Assembly: GCA_964626265.1 (NCBI GenBank)
Contig: CAZVCG010000009.1
Coordinates: 1 to 54,496, forward strand
Length of the DNA stretch: 54,496 bases
Direction of reading: 5' to 3'
From: CAZVCG01 sp964626265
Lineage (GTDB): Bacteria; Pseudomonadota; Alphaproteobacteria; UBA9219
Position numbers and translations under genes: made by a program. This document shows, in pieces, positions 8,731-16,358 of the stretch; the first letter of the stretch is position 1, and every line of letters begins with the position of its first letter. The notes beneath the pieces were generated by a model that did not search any database, was not told where the DNA came from, and saw nothing but the letters and a program-made list of their open reading frames with translations.

Positions 8731-9606
8731 ATGAACAACAAAATCGGCATTATCGGGCTTCTTGTGGCGCTTGCGGCGCTGGGTGTGGCCTTAACCAAAA
8801 CCCCTGCGCCATCTACCGAAATAAGCCCAAAAGAATCCGCTTTTGAGCGCGTCATGCGCACGAAGACATTGCGCTGCGCTTATCTGGTAAACGAACCGCG
8901 CATGATGATCGATCCCAAAACGGGCGAGCGCAACGGCATCAACGTCGAGGTCATGGAAGCCATTGGTAAGGCGCTTCACTTGAAAATCGACTGGATCGAG
9001 GAAGTCGGCATCGGCGCTTATCCCGAAAACCTCAAGGCCGGCAAGGAAGACGTCTATTGCATGACGGTGTGGACGAGTTCCGCGCGGGCGCATAAGGTCT
9101 TGTTGACCAATCCCATCATGTACACGCCGCTCTATGTCTTTGTGCGCGATGGCGATACACGGTTTGACGATAACCTAGACGTTCTGAACGATTCTCAATA
9201 CACCATCGCCGTCATAGACGGCACGTCGCTTGAGGCCGTCGCAGCGCTGTCATTCCCCAAGGCGCAACGGCTTGCATTGCCTGCGATGTCCGATGGCTCC
9301 GATCCCTTGCTGGCTCTGGCGGCAAAGAAAGCGGATGCCGTCGTTTATAACGAGCATATCGTGAATCGCTATAACCGCAACAATCCGGCAAGTCCTTTCC
9401 GCCGTGTGCCGTCTGCCGGTCCGCTACGTACATATGGCGAGTCGTTCAGCGTTGCGATGGGCGAGTTTGAGTTGCGCGAGATGTTGAACACGGCCATCAG
9501 CGAGCTGCAGAACAACGGTACGCTCGATGCGATCATCACAAAATACGAAGCCAGTACCGGCAAATTTTTACGCACGCGCGATCCTTACGTTGTTCAGGAT
9601 AAATAA
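8731..9606 (+). CDS. Periplasmic solute-binding protein, family 3 (amino-acid type)
   Basis: Extracytoplasmic binding protein with the type II periplasmic fold, 291 aa. An N-terminal hydrophobic segment (residues 4-21) acts as signal or anchor, followed by FERVMRTKTLRCAYLVNEP, the usual opening of SBP_bac_3 domains, then NGINVEVMEAIGKALHLKIDWIEEV and a C-terminal MLNTAISELQNNGTLDAIITKY, the classic ending. No transporter permease or ATPase gene adjoins it, so it may work with a remote ABC system or serve as a sensor domain. birA begins five bases after its stop, suggesting shared transcription. Confidence 0.88.
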   Translation: MNNKIGIIGLLVALAALGVALTKTPAPSTEISPKESAFERVMRTKTLRCAYLVNEPRMMIDPKTGERNGINVEVMEAIGKALHLKIDWIEEVGIGAYPENLKAGKEDVYCMTVWTSSARAHKVLLTNPIMYTPLYVFVRDGDTRFDDNLDVLNDSQYTIAVIDGTSLEAVAALSFPKAQRLALPAMSDGSDPLLALAAKKADAVVYNEHIVNRYNRNNPASPFRRVPSAGPLRTYGESFSVAMGEFELREMLNTAISELQNNGTLDAIITKYEASTGKFLRTRDPYVVQDK

Positions 9607-9611
9607 AGACA

Positions 9612-10346
9612 ATGGCGATCCCTGCTTTCTTCCGTGTGCAAAGGTTGCCTGAAACGGCCAGCACGAACGACGACGCAAAACGTGCTGCCGATGCGCGCGA
9701 GGCCGAAGGTCTCGTGATTCAGGCTCTGCGCCAAACTGCGGGCAAAGGGCGGCAAGGCCGCGCGTGGGACTCGCCCGAAGGCAACCTCTACATGTCCGTC
9801 CTGTTGCGCCCGCGCTGTCCGCCGCAAGAGGCGGGGCTTTACACGTTTGTCACTTCCTTGGCGGTTTACGATGCCGTACGTGAGTATTTGCCGGATGCCG
9901 ACATCGCTCTCAAATGGCCAAACGACGTTCTTGTGAACGGCAAAAAGATATGTGGCATTCTGCTGGAAGCCGCGCCTGTCAAAAACGGCCTTGTCGAATG
10001 GCTCGTCATCGGCATCGGGATCAACGTAGCGCATTTTCCCGACAATCCGCTTTATCCAGCCACGTCACTTGCTCAAGAGGGGGCCAATACAGAACTATCT
10101 GAAACGCTGGAAGCACTATTAGAAGGCCTCTACGGTTGGCGCAAGATTTTAAGAACGGAGGGCTTTGCCTCCATTCGCAAAGCATGGCTTGAAAGGGCTA
10201 AAAAAGGCCCCATAGAAGCCCGTTTGCCGAACGAGACCATCAAAGGCGAGTTCAAGGGCCTTGATGAACATGGCCGCCTGATCCTCAATTTGCTCGATGG
10301 CTCGGAAAAGGCTATAGCAGCGGGCGACGTGTTTTTTCAGGCTTAG
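9612..10346 (+). CDS. birA: Biotin--[acetyl-CoA-carboxylase] ligase (class I, no DNA-binding domain)
   Basis: Attaches biotin to the carrier protein of acetyl-CoA carboxylase via biotinyl-AMP. The biotin-protein-ligase core is seen in STND near residue 16, the ATP loop GKGRQGRAWDSPEGNLYMS (about 44-62), LKWPNDVLVNGKKICGILLE (near 101-120) and VIGIGINV. At 244 aa it starts directly in the catalytic domain, so it cannot repress biotin genes as E. coli BirA does. A short C-terminal domain with GEFKGLDEHGRLIL follows. It leads the birA-coaX-rnj operon. Confidence 0.95.
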   Translation: MAIPAFFRVQRLPETASTNDDAKRAADAREAEGLVIQALRQTAGKGRQGRAWDSPEGNLYMSVLLRPRCPPQEAGLYTFVTSLAVYDAVREYLPDADIALKWPNDVLVNGKKICGILLEAAPVKNGLVEWLVIGIGINVAHFPDNPLYPATSLAQEGANTELSETLEALLEGLYGWRKILRTEGFASIRKAWLERAKKGPIEARLPNETIKGEFKGLDEHGRLILNLLDGSEKAIAAGDVFFQA

Positions 10347-10355
10347 GAAAAATCC

Positions 10356-11138
10356 ATGCTCCTCACTATCGACGCAGGAAACACCAATACCGTCTTCGCG
10401 CTTTTCGAGGGCGCGACGATGGTCGGTATGTGGCGCACGACCACGCAGGCCCAGCGCACGACGGACGAATACGCCGTGTTCCTGAAATCGGTGATTGAGG
10501 AAGCTGGACTGGAAAAGAAAAAAGTCACGGCTGCGATTTTGGGCAGCGTTGTGCCCGATGCCAATCTTCAGTTGACCAAACTGTGCCAGAAAATGTTCGG
10601 GTGCGAGCCTATGGTGGTGGGATCGCCTGAGGTAAAGCTGGGTATCGATGTTAAAATTGACCGCCCCGAAGAAGTCGGCGCGGACCGCCTGATCAACGCC
10701 ATTGCTGGGCAAACGACGTACAAACCGCCGTTGCTGATTATCGATTTCGGTACGGCGACGACCTTTGACGTGGTCGATGGTGACGGCAATTACCGCGGCG
10801 GCGCGATTGCGCCGGGCATCAACCTGTCGCTTCAGGCGTTGCACATGGCGGCCGCCAAGCTGCCGCGCGTGGGCGTGGCCAAGCCGTCGAAGGTCATCGG
10901 CACGAATACTGTCGAAGCCATAAAATCCGGCACGTTCTGGGGCTATGTGGGGCTGATCGAGGGCCTGATCGGACGCATCAAGGCCGAGCATGGCAAGCCA
11001 ATGACGGTGATCGCCACGGGCGGTCTCGCGCCGCTGTTCAGGGAAGCGATCCCGGCCATCGAGCATCTGGATTCGGATTTAACCCTGCGCGGGCTGTACA
11101 CGATTTATCAACGCAACAAAAAAACAAAAAAACAATGA
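10356..11138 (+). CDS. coaX: Type III pantothenate kinase
   Basis: Catalyses the first step of coenzyme A synthesis, pantothenate to 4'-phosphopantothenate, in a CoA-insensitive manner. The actin-like fold motifs are visible: MLLTIDAGNTNTVFALF (phosphate 1), EVGADRLINAIAG, and DFGTATTFDVVDGDGNYRGG followed by APGINLS. Length is 260 aa. AGGA lies about ten bases upstream of the ATG. The stop overlaps the rnj start (ATGA), showing translational coupling within the operon. Confidence 0.96.
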   Translation: MLLTIDAGNTNTVFALFEGATMVGMWRTTTQAQRTTDEYAVFLKSVIEEAGLEKKKVTAAILGSVVPDANLQLTKLCQKMFGCEPMVVGSPEVKLGIDVKIDRPEEVGADRLINAIAGQTTYKPPLLIIDFGTATTFDVVDGDGNYRGGAIAPGINLSLQALHMAAAKLPRVGVAKPSKVIGTNTVEAIKSGTFWGYVGLIEGLIGRIKAEHGKPMTVIATGGLAPLFREAIPAIEHLDSDLTLRGLYTIYQRNKKTKKQ

Positions 11139-12820
11139 CCCCACGCAAAAAAGACCAATACCGTCCGCCGGACGATGCGTTGTGGTTCCTACCCTTGGGT
11201 GGGTGCAACGAAATCGGCATGAACCTTTACCTTTACGGCACGCGGGGCAAATGGCTCATGGTCGATTGCGGCGTGTGTTTCCCCGATGAAAACACCCCGG
11301 GCATTGAGATTATCACGCCGGACATCTCCTTTATTGCCGAACGCAAACAGGATTTGCTCGGCATGGTCATCACGCACGGGCACGAAGACCACCACGGCGC
11401 GATCGAATACCTGTGGCCACAACTGCAATGCCCCGTGTACGCCACCGAGTTCACGGCCCAAATGATATTGAACAAACTGGCCGAGGCGGGTTTGAAGGGC
11501 CATGTGCGCGTGAACGTTTTGCCGCCCAAGGGCGGGTTGTTCGACATTGGTCCCTTCAAGGGCGAGATGATCAACGTCACGCACTCGGTGCCTGAATCGC
11601 AAATGCTCTTGCTGAACACGCCGCACGGCAAGGTGCTGCACACGGGCGACTGGAAGTTCGATCCCGACCCCATCATCGGCGAACTGACGAACGAAGAACG
11701 CCTGAAACAGCTTGGCAAGGAAGAGGTGCTGGCGTTGGTCGGCGATTCCACGGGCTCGCTGGAATCCGGTTTTCGCGGGTCCGAAAAGGGCGTACAGAAC
11801 GCGTTCCGCGATTTGTTCGGCAAATACAAGCAGCGCATCGCCGTCACCTGTTTTTCAAGCCATATCGCGCGCATGAAATCCATCACCATCGCCGCGCGCG
11901 AGCACGGGCGCTATGTCGCGCTCGTGGGCCGTTCAATCTGGAAGAACGCGGAAATCGCCGAGGCGTGCGGCTATTTGCCCGAATTCGGCCAGTTTTTAAG
12001 CGAGCACGAAGCGATGGAAGCCCCGCGCGACAAGGTCGTGTTCATCTGCACGGGCTGTCAGGGCCAGCCGCGCTCGGCGCTGGTACGCATGGCGGCTTTC
12101 GACCATCCGGTGGTTGAGCTTGAAAAGGGCGACACGGTCATCTTTTCCTCGCGCGAAATCCCGGGCAACGAAAAAGCCATCGCGCGTTTGCAAAACCAGC
12201 TGGTGCATCAGGGAGTCAAGGTCGTCACGGCGAACGAGGAGCCTGTGCACGTTTCGGGCCACCCGACGCAAGGCGACATGGCCAAGTTATACACGTGGGT
12301 GCGGCCCAAAATCGCCGTGCCAATGCACGGCGAATTGCGCCACATGACAGCACACGCGAAACTGGCGGCGGAGACGGGCGTTCCGTCGCAAATCATCCCG
12401 CGCAACGGCGAGATTCTCCGGCTTGGTCCCGGCATCCACGAAAAGGTGGCCGAGGTCAAATCGGGTCGTCACGGATTGGATGGCAAGGTTTTGCGCGAAC
12501 TCGGCGACAGCGAAGCGATTAAGCACCGCCGGAAAATGAACTACAACGGCGCGGCCGTGGTCTCTCTCGCGCTCGATAAGCGCGGCAATGTGGCGCACGA
12601 ACCGCAAATCACGCTGCTCGGCGTCGAAGACGACCGGCGCGTCGACGCGCTGCGCGGGGAAATCGTGGCCGAAGTGCTGGACGCCGTGGAAGGCATGGCG
12701 AAATCCTCGCGCCTCGACGATGCTGCCGTGAAAAACGCCGTCGCCGGAGCCGTCCGCCGCTACCTGAAAGAATACCACGGCAAAAAGCCCGTGATCGAGA
12801 CGCATGTGATGAGGGTGTGA
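11135..12820 (+). CDS. rnj: Ribonuclease J
   Basis: Metallo-beta-lactamase/beta-CASP ribonuclease with 5'-3' exo- and endonuclease activity in mRNA decay and rRNA maturation. Features: PLGGCNEIGMN at residues 16-26, the zinc motif THGHEDHHGAIEY near 75, HTGDWKFD in the MBL part, the beta-CASP region with GDSTGSLESGF and FICTGCQGQPRSAL, and the PMHGELRHM histidine. The 561 aa length and C-terminal domain are normal. The usual HxHxDHxG motif reads HGHEDHHG, with both metal histidines and Asp intact. It overlaps coaX by four bases, the order common in alphaproteobacteria. Confidence 0.96.
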   Translation: MTPRKKDQYRPPDDALWFLPLGGCNEIGMNLYLYGTRGKWLMVDCGVCFPDENTPGIEIITPDISFIAERKQDLLGMVITHGHEDHHGAIEYLWPQLQCPVYATEFTAQMILNKLAEAGLKGHVRVNVLPPKGGLFDIGPFKGEMINVTHSVPESQMLLLNTPHGKVLHTGDWKFDPDPIIGELTNEERLKQLGKEEVLALVGDSTGSLESGFRGSEKGVQNAFRDLFGKYKQRIAVTCFSSHIARMKSITIAAREHGRYVALVGRSIWKNAEIAEACGYLPEFGQFLSEHEAMEAPRDKVVFICTGCQGQPRSALVRMAAFDHPVVELEKGDTVIFSSREIPGNEKAIARLQNQLVHQGVKVVTANEEPVHVSGHPTQGDMAKLYTWVRPKIAVPMHGELRHMTAHAKLAAETGVPSQIIPRNGEILRLGPGIHEKVAEVKSGRHGLDGKVLRELGDSEAIKHRRKMNYNGAAVVSLALDKRGNVAHEPQITLLGVEDDRRVDALRGEIVAEVLDAVEGMAKSSRLDDAAVKNAVAGAVRRYLKEYHGKKPVIETHVMRV

Positions 12821-12839
12821 GGCTCATAGCGGAGTTGTT

Positions 12840-13595
12840 ATGGAAATAAAAGCACTTCTGAATGATTTTGCCACCCGATGTTTTCGTGATATGGCTGATT
12901 ATGATTATATAGCAGCACGCATGGCATACCGGGCAAGGCTTATCCCTCAATTTCATTGGTCTAGCTTACAGGCGATTGAAAAATATCTGAAAGCGATACT
13001 ATTATATAATCGAATAAAGGCGCGGGATATAAATCACGACCTTTCTAAAGCACTAGGCCATATAAAAGAACTACCCTTCAAACTTAAGCTCAGTAATTCA
13101 AGCCTAGAACTTATTAGGCACCTCGATAAATTTGGTCGCTTTCGATACTTGGAAAGTTCCTTCTACGTATTCGGACCAAAACTTATTGAGCTAGATAAAA
13201 CGATTTGGGAAATCCGTCGTTATTGTAAGCATATGAATTACCAGTATTCATTTGACGACGGACACACAATAAACGGACTTGATCTTGAATTGGCCAAAAT
13301 TGAGCAGAGTGACCAACAAATTCCGCAAAAGTTGAGAATAATGGGGGGAGTACTTGAGAAAATTATAGAAAACAAAAGGCACGAAGCGAGAGAGCCCCTA
13401 TTATGGAGAAACGCTTTTTTTGGCACTAAGGCACGAAATACACTCAAAATACCCATTTATATGGATGGAACAAACGCCCCACTATCACTTCATCCAGAAA
13501 TTCTTGAAGAGGTGAACAAGTATGTCTATCTGCCAAAAGAAGTCATACAGGCCTATAGAAAACACAAACCAAGAATTTCAGCGAGGGGGACATAA
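12840..13595 (+). CDS. HEPN-domain protein, AT-rich accessory gene
   Basis: 251 aa. Residues 17-75 match the HEPN pattern: DYDYIAARMAYRARL, then FHWSSLQAIEKYLKAILL, then INHDLSKAL. HEPN domains are helical and are often RNases or toxin components; the short R-x3-H stretch (RDINH) only weakly resembles the catalytic motif. The C-terminal half is unrecognised. GGAG lies five bases before the ATG, 20 bases after the rnj stop. Base composition is clearly more AT-rich than its neighbours, suggesting recent transfer. The last codons (RGT, stop) lie in a 19-bp inverted repeat, so the original end may be lost. Confidence 0.72.
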   Translation: MEIKALLNDFATRCFRDMADYDYIAARMAYRARLIPQFHWSSLQAIEKYLKAILLYNRIKARDINHDLSKALGHIKELPFKLKLSNSSLELIRHLDKFGRFRYLESSFYVFGPKLIELDKTIWEIRRYCKHMNYQYSFDDGHTINGLDLELAKIEQSDQQIPQKLRIMGGVLEKIIENKRHEAREPLLWRNAFFGTKARNTLKIPIYMDGTNAPLSLHPEILEEVNKYVYLPKEVIQAYRKHKPRISARGT

Positions 13596-13659
13596 TAAAA
13601 AGGCTTGAACACTCGTTCGGTCTTTCAATTTCTTAATTTTGCCTTTTTATTATGTCCCC
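13586..13659. repeat. Perfect 19-bp inverted repeat with 36-base spacer
   Basis: GGGGACATAATAAAAAGGC at 13586-13604 is repeated as its exact reverse complement at 13641-13659. The left arm supplies the last codons and stop of the HEPN gene. The spacer is AT-rich. The form (short G-rich head, long palindromic hairpin) resembles REP/BIME-type elements moved by RAYT transposases or the scar of a small mobile element; no transposase is present here. Confidence 0.8.
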
Positions 13660-13712
13660 ATTGCTTACACGGCTACAGCAATAAACGCGCTGCCATTCAG
13701 GAGCAACGAACC

Positions 13713-14057
13713 ATGACACGTCTGTATTGTTTTGCATTGTTCGGCGCGCTTTTTCTTCTCACCGGTTGTGCATCGTATGTGTGGGTCAAACCCGGCGCGA
13801 CGCAAGCCGATCTTGAGCAGGCCAAAGCCAACTGTATGCTTGAAGGGAATAAAGCCGCGCCGCCGATGGAACATTACGAGCTGGCGTTCGGGGGCAACAT
13901 CCTTATGACCCAGCGGTGCCACCGCGACCATTGCTTTTGGGAAGAAACGTATTACCCGCCGTATTACCGCCGCGTGGACGAAAACGCGGGGTTGCGCGAA
14001 CAGGTCACTCGGGCCTGCATGTTCCGCAACGGCTGGGCGGAACAAAAGGTAGAGTAG
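13713..14057 (+). CDS. Small outer-membrane-type lipoprotein, function unknown
   Basis: 114 aa. A short signal peptide ends in the lipobox LTGC (Cys near residue 18), so lipid attachment is expected. After the Cys come SYVWVKPGATQADLEQAKANC, a motif seen in many small alphaproteobacterial lipoproteins, a segment with CHRDHCFWEE, and ACMFRNGW near the end. Six Cys beyond the lipid-bearing one may form disulphides. The start at 13713 has AGGAG at 13699-13703. The upstream part of the same open frame is discarded because it runs back into the inverted repeat. No function is known to me. Confidence 0.75.
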   Translation: MTRLYCFALFGALFLLTGCASYVWVKPGATQADLEQAKANCMLEGNKAAPPMEHYELAFGGNILMTQRCHRDHCFWEETYYPPYYRRVDENAGLREQVTRACMFRNGWAEQKVE

Positions 14058-14079
14058 TCCTTTGCATCCTCCTCAGACC

Positions 14080-14118
14080 TTGACAAGTCCGCCCCGATGT
14101 TATAACATATGTAATAAC
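14080..14118 (+). promoter_or_regulatory. Promoter and palindromic operator of the AbrB/Doc toxin-antitoxin pair
   Basis: A consensus -35 TTGACA lies at 14080-14085. The -10 region (TATAAC 14101-14106 or TAACAT 14103-14108) is embedded in the near-perfect palindrome GTTATAACATATGTAATAAC at 14099-14118 (one mismatch per half). A palindrome over the -10, 16 bases upstream of the antitoxin start, is the expected arrangement for repression by the antitoxin. Confidence 0.7.
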
Positions 14119-14134
14119 CTCGAAAGAGCCACGC

Positions 14135-14359
14135 ATGCGCGCAACCATCACCCAAATCGGCAATTCGACGGGCATCATCCTGCCAAAGGAAGTCGCTGCC
14201 CGGCTCAAGGCCAAAAAGGGCGGCAGTGTTTATCTTACGGAAACGCCCGACGGCTATGCCATTACGCCCTACGATCCCGATTTCGACACCCAGATGCAGG
14301 CCGCGCGGCGCGGCATGGATAAGTACCGCAACGCTTTGCGCAAACTGTCCAAAAAATGA
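14135..14359 (+). CDS. AbrB/MazE/SpoVT-type antitoxin
   Basis: 74 aa. Residues 1-45 form a swapped-hairpin AbrB DNA-binding domain: ITQIGNSTGIILPKEVAARL is the characteristic segment, followed by KKGGSVYLTETPDGYAITP. The C-terminal 25 residues are basic and helical and probably wrap the toxin. It is expected to neutralise the Doc-like protein encoded next and to repress its own promoter through the palindrome at 14099-14118. The stop overlaps the toxin start (ATGA). Confidence 0.88.
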   Translation: MRATITQIGNSTGIILPKEVAARLKAKKGGSVYLTETPDGYAITPYDPDFDTQMQAARRGMDKYRNALRKLSKK

Positions 14360-14754
14360 AACGTCATTGGCTTCTTGAGGGCGTAGTTCTGGCCATGAAC
14401 GACGAACAGGTCGCGGAACACGGCGGCATTGCCGACGTGCGCGACGCGAACCTGCTGGCATCGGCCTTGGCGCGTCCGCAAAATCTTGTGGCCTACGGAA
14501 ATCCGTCGGTTTTCGATCTGGGCGCCGCCTATGCTTTTGGCCTTATCAAAAACCATCCCTTTCTGGACGGCAACAAACGTACGGGCTTTCTGTCCGCCTA
14601 TCTATTTCTCGATCTGAACGGTTGGGACTTGTCCGTACCGGAAGCCGAGGCGGTGATAACGGTTGTTGCTCTGGCTAAGGGCAACATGGACGAATCCGGC
14701 TTTTCGGCTTGGCTTAAAAAGAACTCCATTAAACGGACGGCCAAAAAGAGATAA
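14356..14754 (+). CDS. doc: Death-on-curing (Doc) family Fic toxin
   Basis: 132 aa. The Fic-fold active site is HPFLDGNKRTGF at residues 67-78, matching the Doc motif with its catalytic His, Asp, Lys and Arg. Known Doc toxins phosphorylate elongation factor Tu and so arrest translation. N-terminal EHGGIADVRDANLLASALARPQ is also typical. All active-site residues are present, so it is probably functional. Unlike phage P1, where the partner is Phd, the partner here is AbrB-like. Its stop TAA shares a base with the ATG of the DNA glycosylase gene. Confidence 0.9.
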   Translation: MKRHWLLEGVVLAMNDEQVAEHGGIADVRDANLLASALARPQNLVAYGNPSVFDLGAAYAFGLIKNHPFLDGNKRTGFLSAYLFLDLNGWDLSVPEAEAVITVVALAKGNMDESGFSAWLKKNSIKRTAKKR

Positions 14755-15311
14755 TGGATGGAAGCATGTCCTGGTATTGCGCCTACGTTGCCGACAAACC
14801 GCACCATCAAAGGTATCACGCCACGGAATACGGATTCCCGACGTCGAACGAGCGCGTGCTGTTCGAGCGCTTGGCGCTCGAGATCATGCAGGCGGGCCTG
14901 TCGTGGGACATCGTGATGAAAAAGCGCAAGGCACTGAACGCGGCGTTCGACAAGTTCGCTGTGAAAAAAGTGGCTGCGTACACGGCAAAAGACGTCGTGC
15001 GGCTTATGAAAGACGAGACCATCATCCGAAACCGCCGCAAGATCGAAGCCATCATCGACAACGCGCGGCGCGTTGTCATGCTACGCAAAACGCATAAGGG
15101 CTTCGCCGGATGGCTCGCCGCGTATTACCCACAACCCAAAAAGGCGTGGGATAAACTCTTCAAGCAAACGTTCGTCTTCATGGGGCCGGAGATCGTGAAC
15201 GAATTCCTCATGGGCATCGCCCTTTTGCCCGGCGCGCATAGGAAAGATTGTCCGGTGTATGCGGAAATCGAAAAGGTTAAGAAGAAAACCCGCCACCATG
15301 CCTCGCGTTAA
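14754..15311 (+). CDS. tag: DNA-3-methyladenine glycosylase I
   Basis: Base-excision repair enzyme removing 3-methyladenine from alkylated DNA. 185 aa, HhH superfamily. Family signature: WYCAYV near the N-terminus, YHATEYGFP, LFERLALEIMQAGLSWDIVMKKR and NEFLMG. Likely zinc ligands are the N-terminal Cys, the early His and the GAHRKDC His/Cys pair, although the usual Trp-Cys at the start is YC. Start ATG at 14754 overlaps the doc stop by one base; ATG at 14766 is an alternative. Translational coupling to a toxin-antitoxin pair is unusual for this housekeeping gene. Confidence 0.92.
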   Translation: MDGSMSWYCAYVADKPHHQRYHATEYGFPTSNERVLFERLALEIMQAGLSWDIVMKKRKALNAAFDKFAVKKVAAYTAKDVVRLMKDETIIRNRRKIEAIIDNARRVVMLRKTHKGFAGWLAAYYPQPKKAWDKLFKQTFVFMGPEIVNEFLMGIALLPGAHRKDCPVYAEIEKVKKKTRHHASR

Positions 15312-15328
15312 CCTTTGGTCGAAATAGT

Positions 15329-15475
15329 CCGCCACGGTTTCATTCCTTTTTGGCCCTTTGCCGCCACGGTTTCTGTCATTATTGGGGCTTTTTTTATCCC
15401 AGTTTTGGGGGCGTATACCGCGCGTTATTAGGGCGCCAAAGAGGTGCCGTTCTCCGCCACGGTCTACCGTGGCGG
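15329..15475. repeat. Cluster of CCGCCACGGT repeats in the tag-zapA gap
   Basis: CCGCCACGGT occurs at 15329-15338, 15361-15370 and 15454-15463, and its reverse complement ACCGTGGCGG at 15466-15475. The last two form a perfect 10-bp hairpin arm pair with a two-base gap. A further GCCAC...GTGGC hairpin lies at 15516-15532. On the minus strand the 5' arm could pair with any of three 3' arms. The gap (15312-15539) lies downstream of zapA, where 6S RNA is found in many proteobacteria, but I cannot recognise a 6S fold. Confidence 0.65.
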
Positions 15476-15539
15476 AATAAAGCCGTCATTAACCGAAAAA
15501 AGGAGGTTCGCTATTGCCACCGCGTAGCGTGGCGTTGTT

Positions 15540-15878
15540 TTACGCCCGGCCGACCTGCTGGGCGATCGTGGCGACGCGGGCCCGCAGGTGCTCGACGGCG
15601 GCTACCATGATGTCCTCCTCGGCGCGCATTGTGCGCTGGGTAGAACGGCGGGTTTCGATCAATTCGTCAGCCAGCAGCATGCACGCCAGCATGAACAGAC
15701 GGCCTTCCGACGTGCTGGGGTTCTTGCTGGCGGCCTCGGCCAGCGTGTTGTCCACCAAACGCACGATCTCCTGCAACCTGTGCTCTTCGCCCACGTCGCA
15801 GGCTACGTAATATTCGCGGCCCCGCAGCGTAATGGCGACCTTGGTGGCGGTGGAGGCGGAAGCTGTCATTTTGGCCAT
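15540..15878 (-). CDS. zapA: Cell division protein ZapA
   Basis: Cytoplasmic FtsZ-bundling protein that stabilises the Z-ring, 112 aa. The N-terminal segment KVAITLRGREYYVACDVGEEHRL and the following LVDNTLAEA, then FMLACMLLADELIET and a C-terminal helix for coiled-coil dimerisation, match the family. GAGGAA lies eight bases upstream of the ATG. It follows the DUF4164 gene on the same strand after 31 bases, as in other alphaproteobacteria. Confidence 0.9.
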   Translation of the reverse strand: MAKMTASASTATKVAITLRGREYYVACDVGEEHRLQEIVRLVDNTLAEAASKNPSTSEGRLFMLACMLLADELIETRRSTQRTMRAEEDIMVAAVEHLRARVATIAQQVGRA

Positions 15879-15909
15879 GGTTTGGTTCCTCAGTTTCAGT
15901 TCCTTAAAC

Positions 15910-16134
15910 TTAGTTTCTGACGACGTGTTCGACGTGTTCGATGGCTTTGTCGAGGCGCGCCGCGACTTTCTGGGCGACGGCGAGGACCTGAGCCTCGCGC
16001 GCGCGGCTTTGTTTCAGTTGCTCTTCGCTTTTTTTCATGGCTTCCTTGCGCACCGAAGCGTCAAGGCCGATCCGGTCCTCAAGGGCCGTGATCATCTCAT
16101 CCAGTTGTTCAAGGGCTGTTTTGAGGCGTTGCAT
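15910..16134 (-). CDS. DUF4164-type coiled-coil protein
   Basis: 74 aa, almost entirely one predicted coiled coil: heptad-like MQRLKTALEQLDEMITALEDRI followed by EEQLKQSRAREAQVLAVAQKVAARLDKAIEHVEHVV. Small proteins of this form directly precede zapA in alphaproteobacteria and may aid cell division; their role is not established. GGGAG lies nine bases upstream of the ATG. It is divergent from tkt. Confidence 0.8.
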   Translation of the reverse strand: MQRLKTALEQLDEMITALEDRIGLDASVRKEAMKKSEEQLKQSRAREAQVLAVAQKVAARLDKAIEHVEHVVRN

Positions 16135-16195
16135 GGGGCAGGCTCCCGAATCTTATGACCCAATCACCCTAAGCGGAACGAATCGGCGCGTCAAC

Positions 16196-16280
16196 AGTTC
16201 AGGGAACAGAAGGCAGAGAACAGGAATCAGCAAGCCGGAATAAAGCCTTTTCTGATACCTGTCTTCTGTTGTCTGCATTC
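16196..16280. repeat. Imperfect inverted element of the CAGG-TCAG repeat family
   Basis: Between the DUF4164 gene and tkt the sequence AACAGAAGGCAGAGAACAGG-AATCAG is followed by CTGATACCTGTCTTCTGTTG, its imperfect reverse complement. The right arm closely matches 5985-6020 before tRNA-Val. No gene is seen here. Confidence 0.5.
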
Positions 16281-16358
16281 CGATATTTGTTGCTTTGACT
16301 CGGCATTTTAGGCATGTTCCCCGCATGTTTTTCACATTCCCCAAATGAGATTTTGACC

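Noticed and set aside
12840..14057. Insertion sequence around the AT-rich HEPN gene
   Set aside because: No transposase or target-site duplication is visible; only the 19-bp inverted repeat remains.
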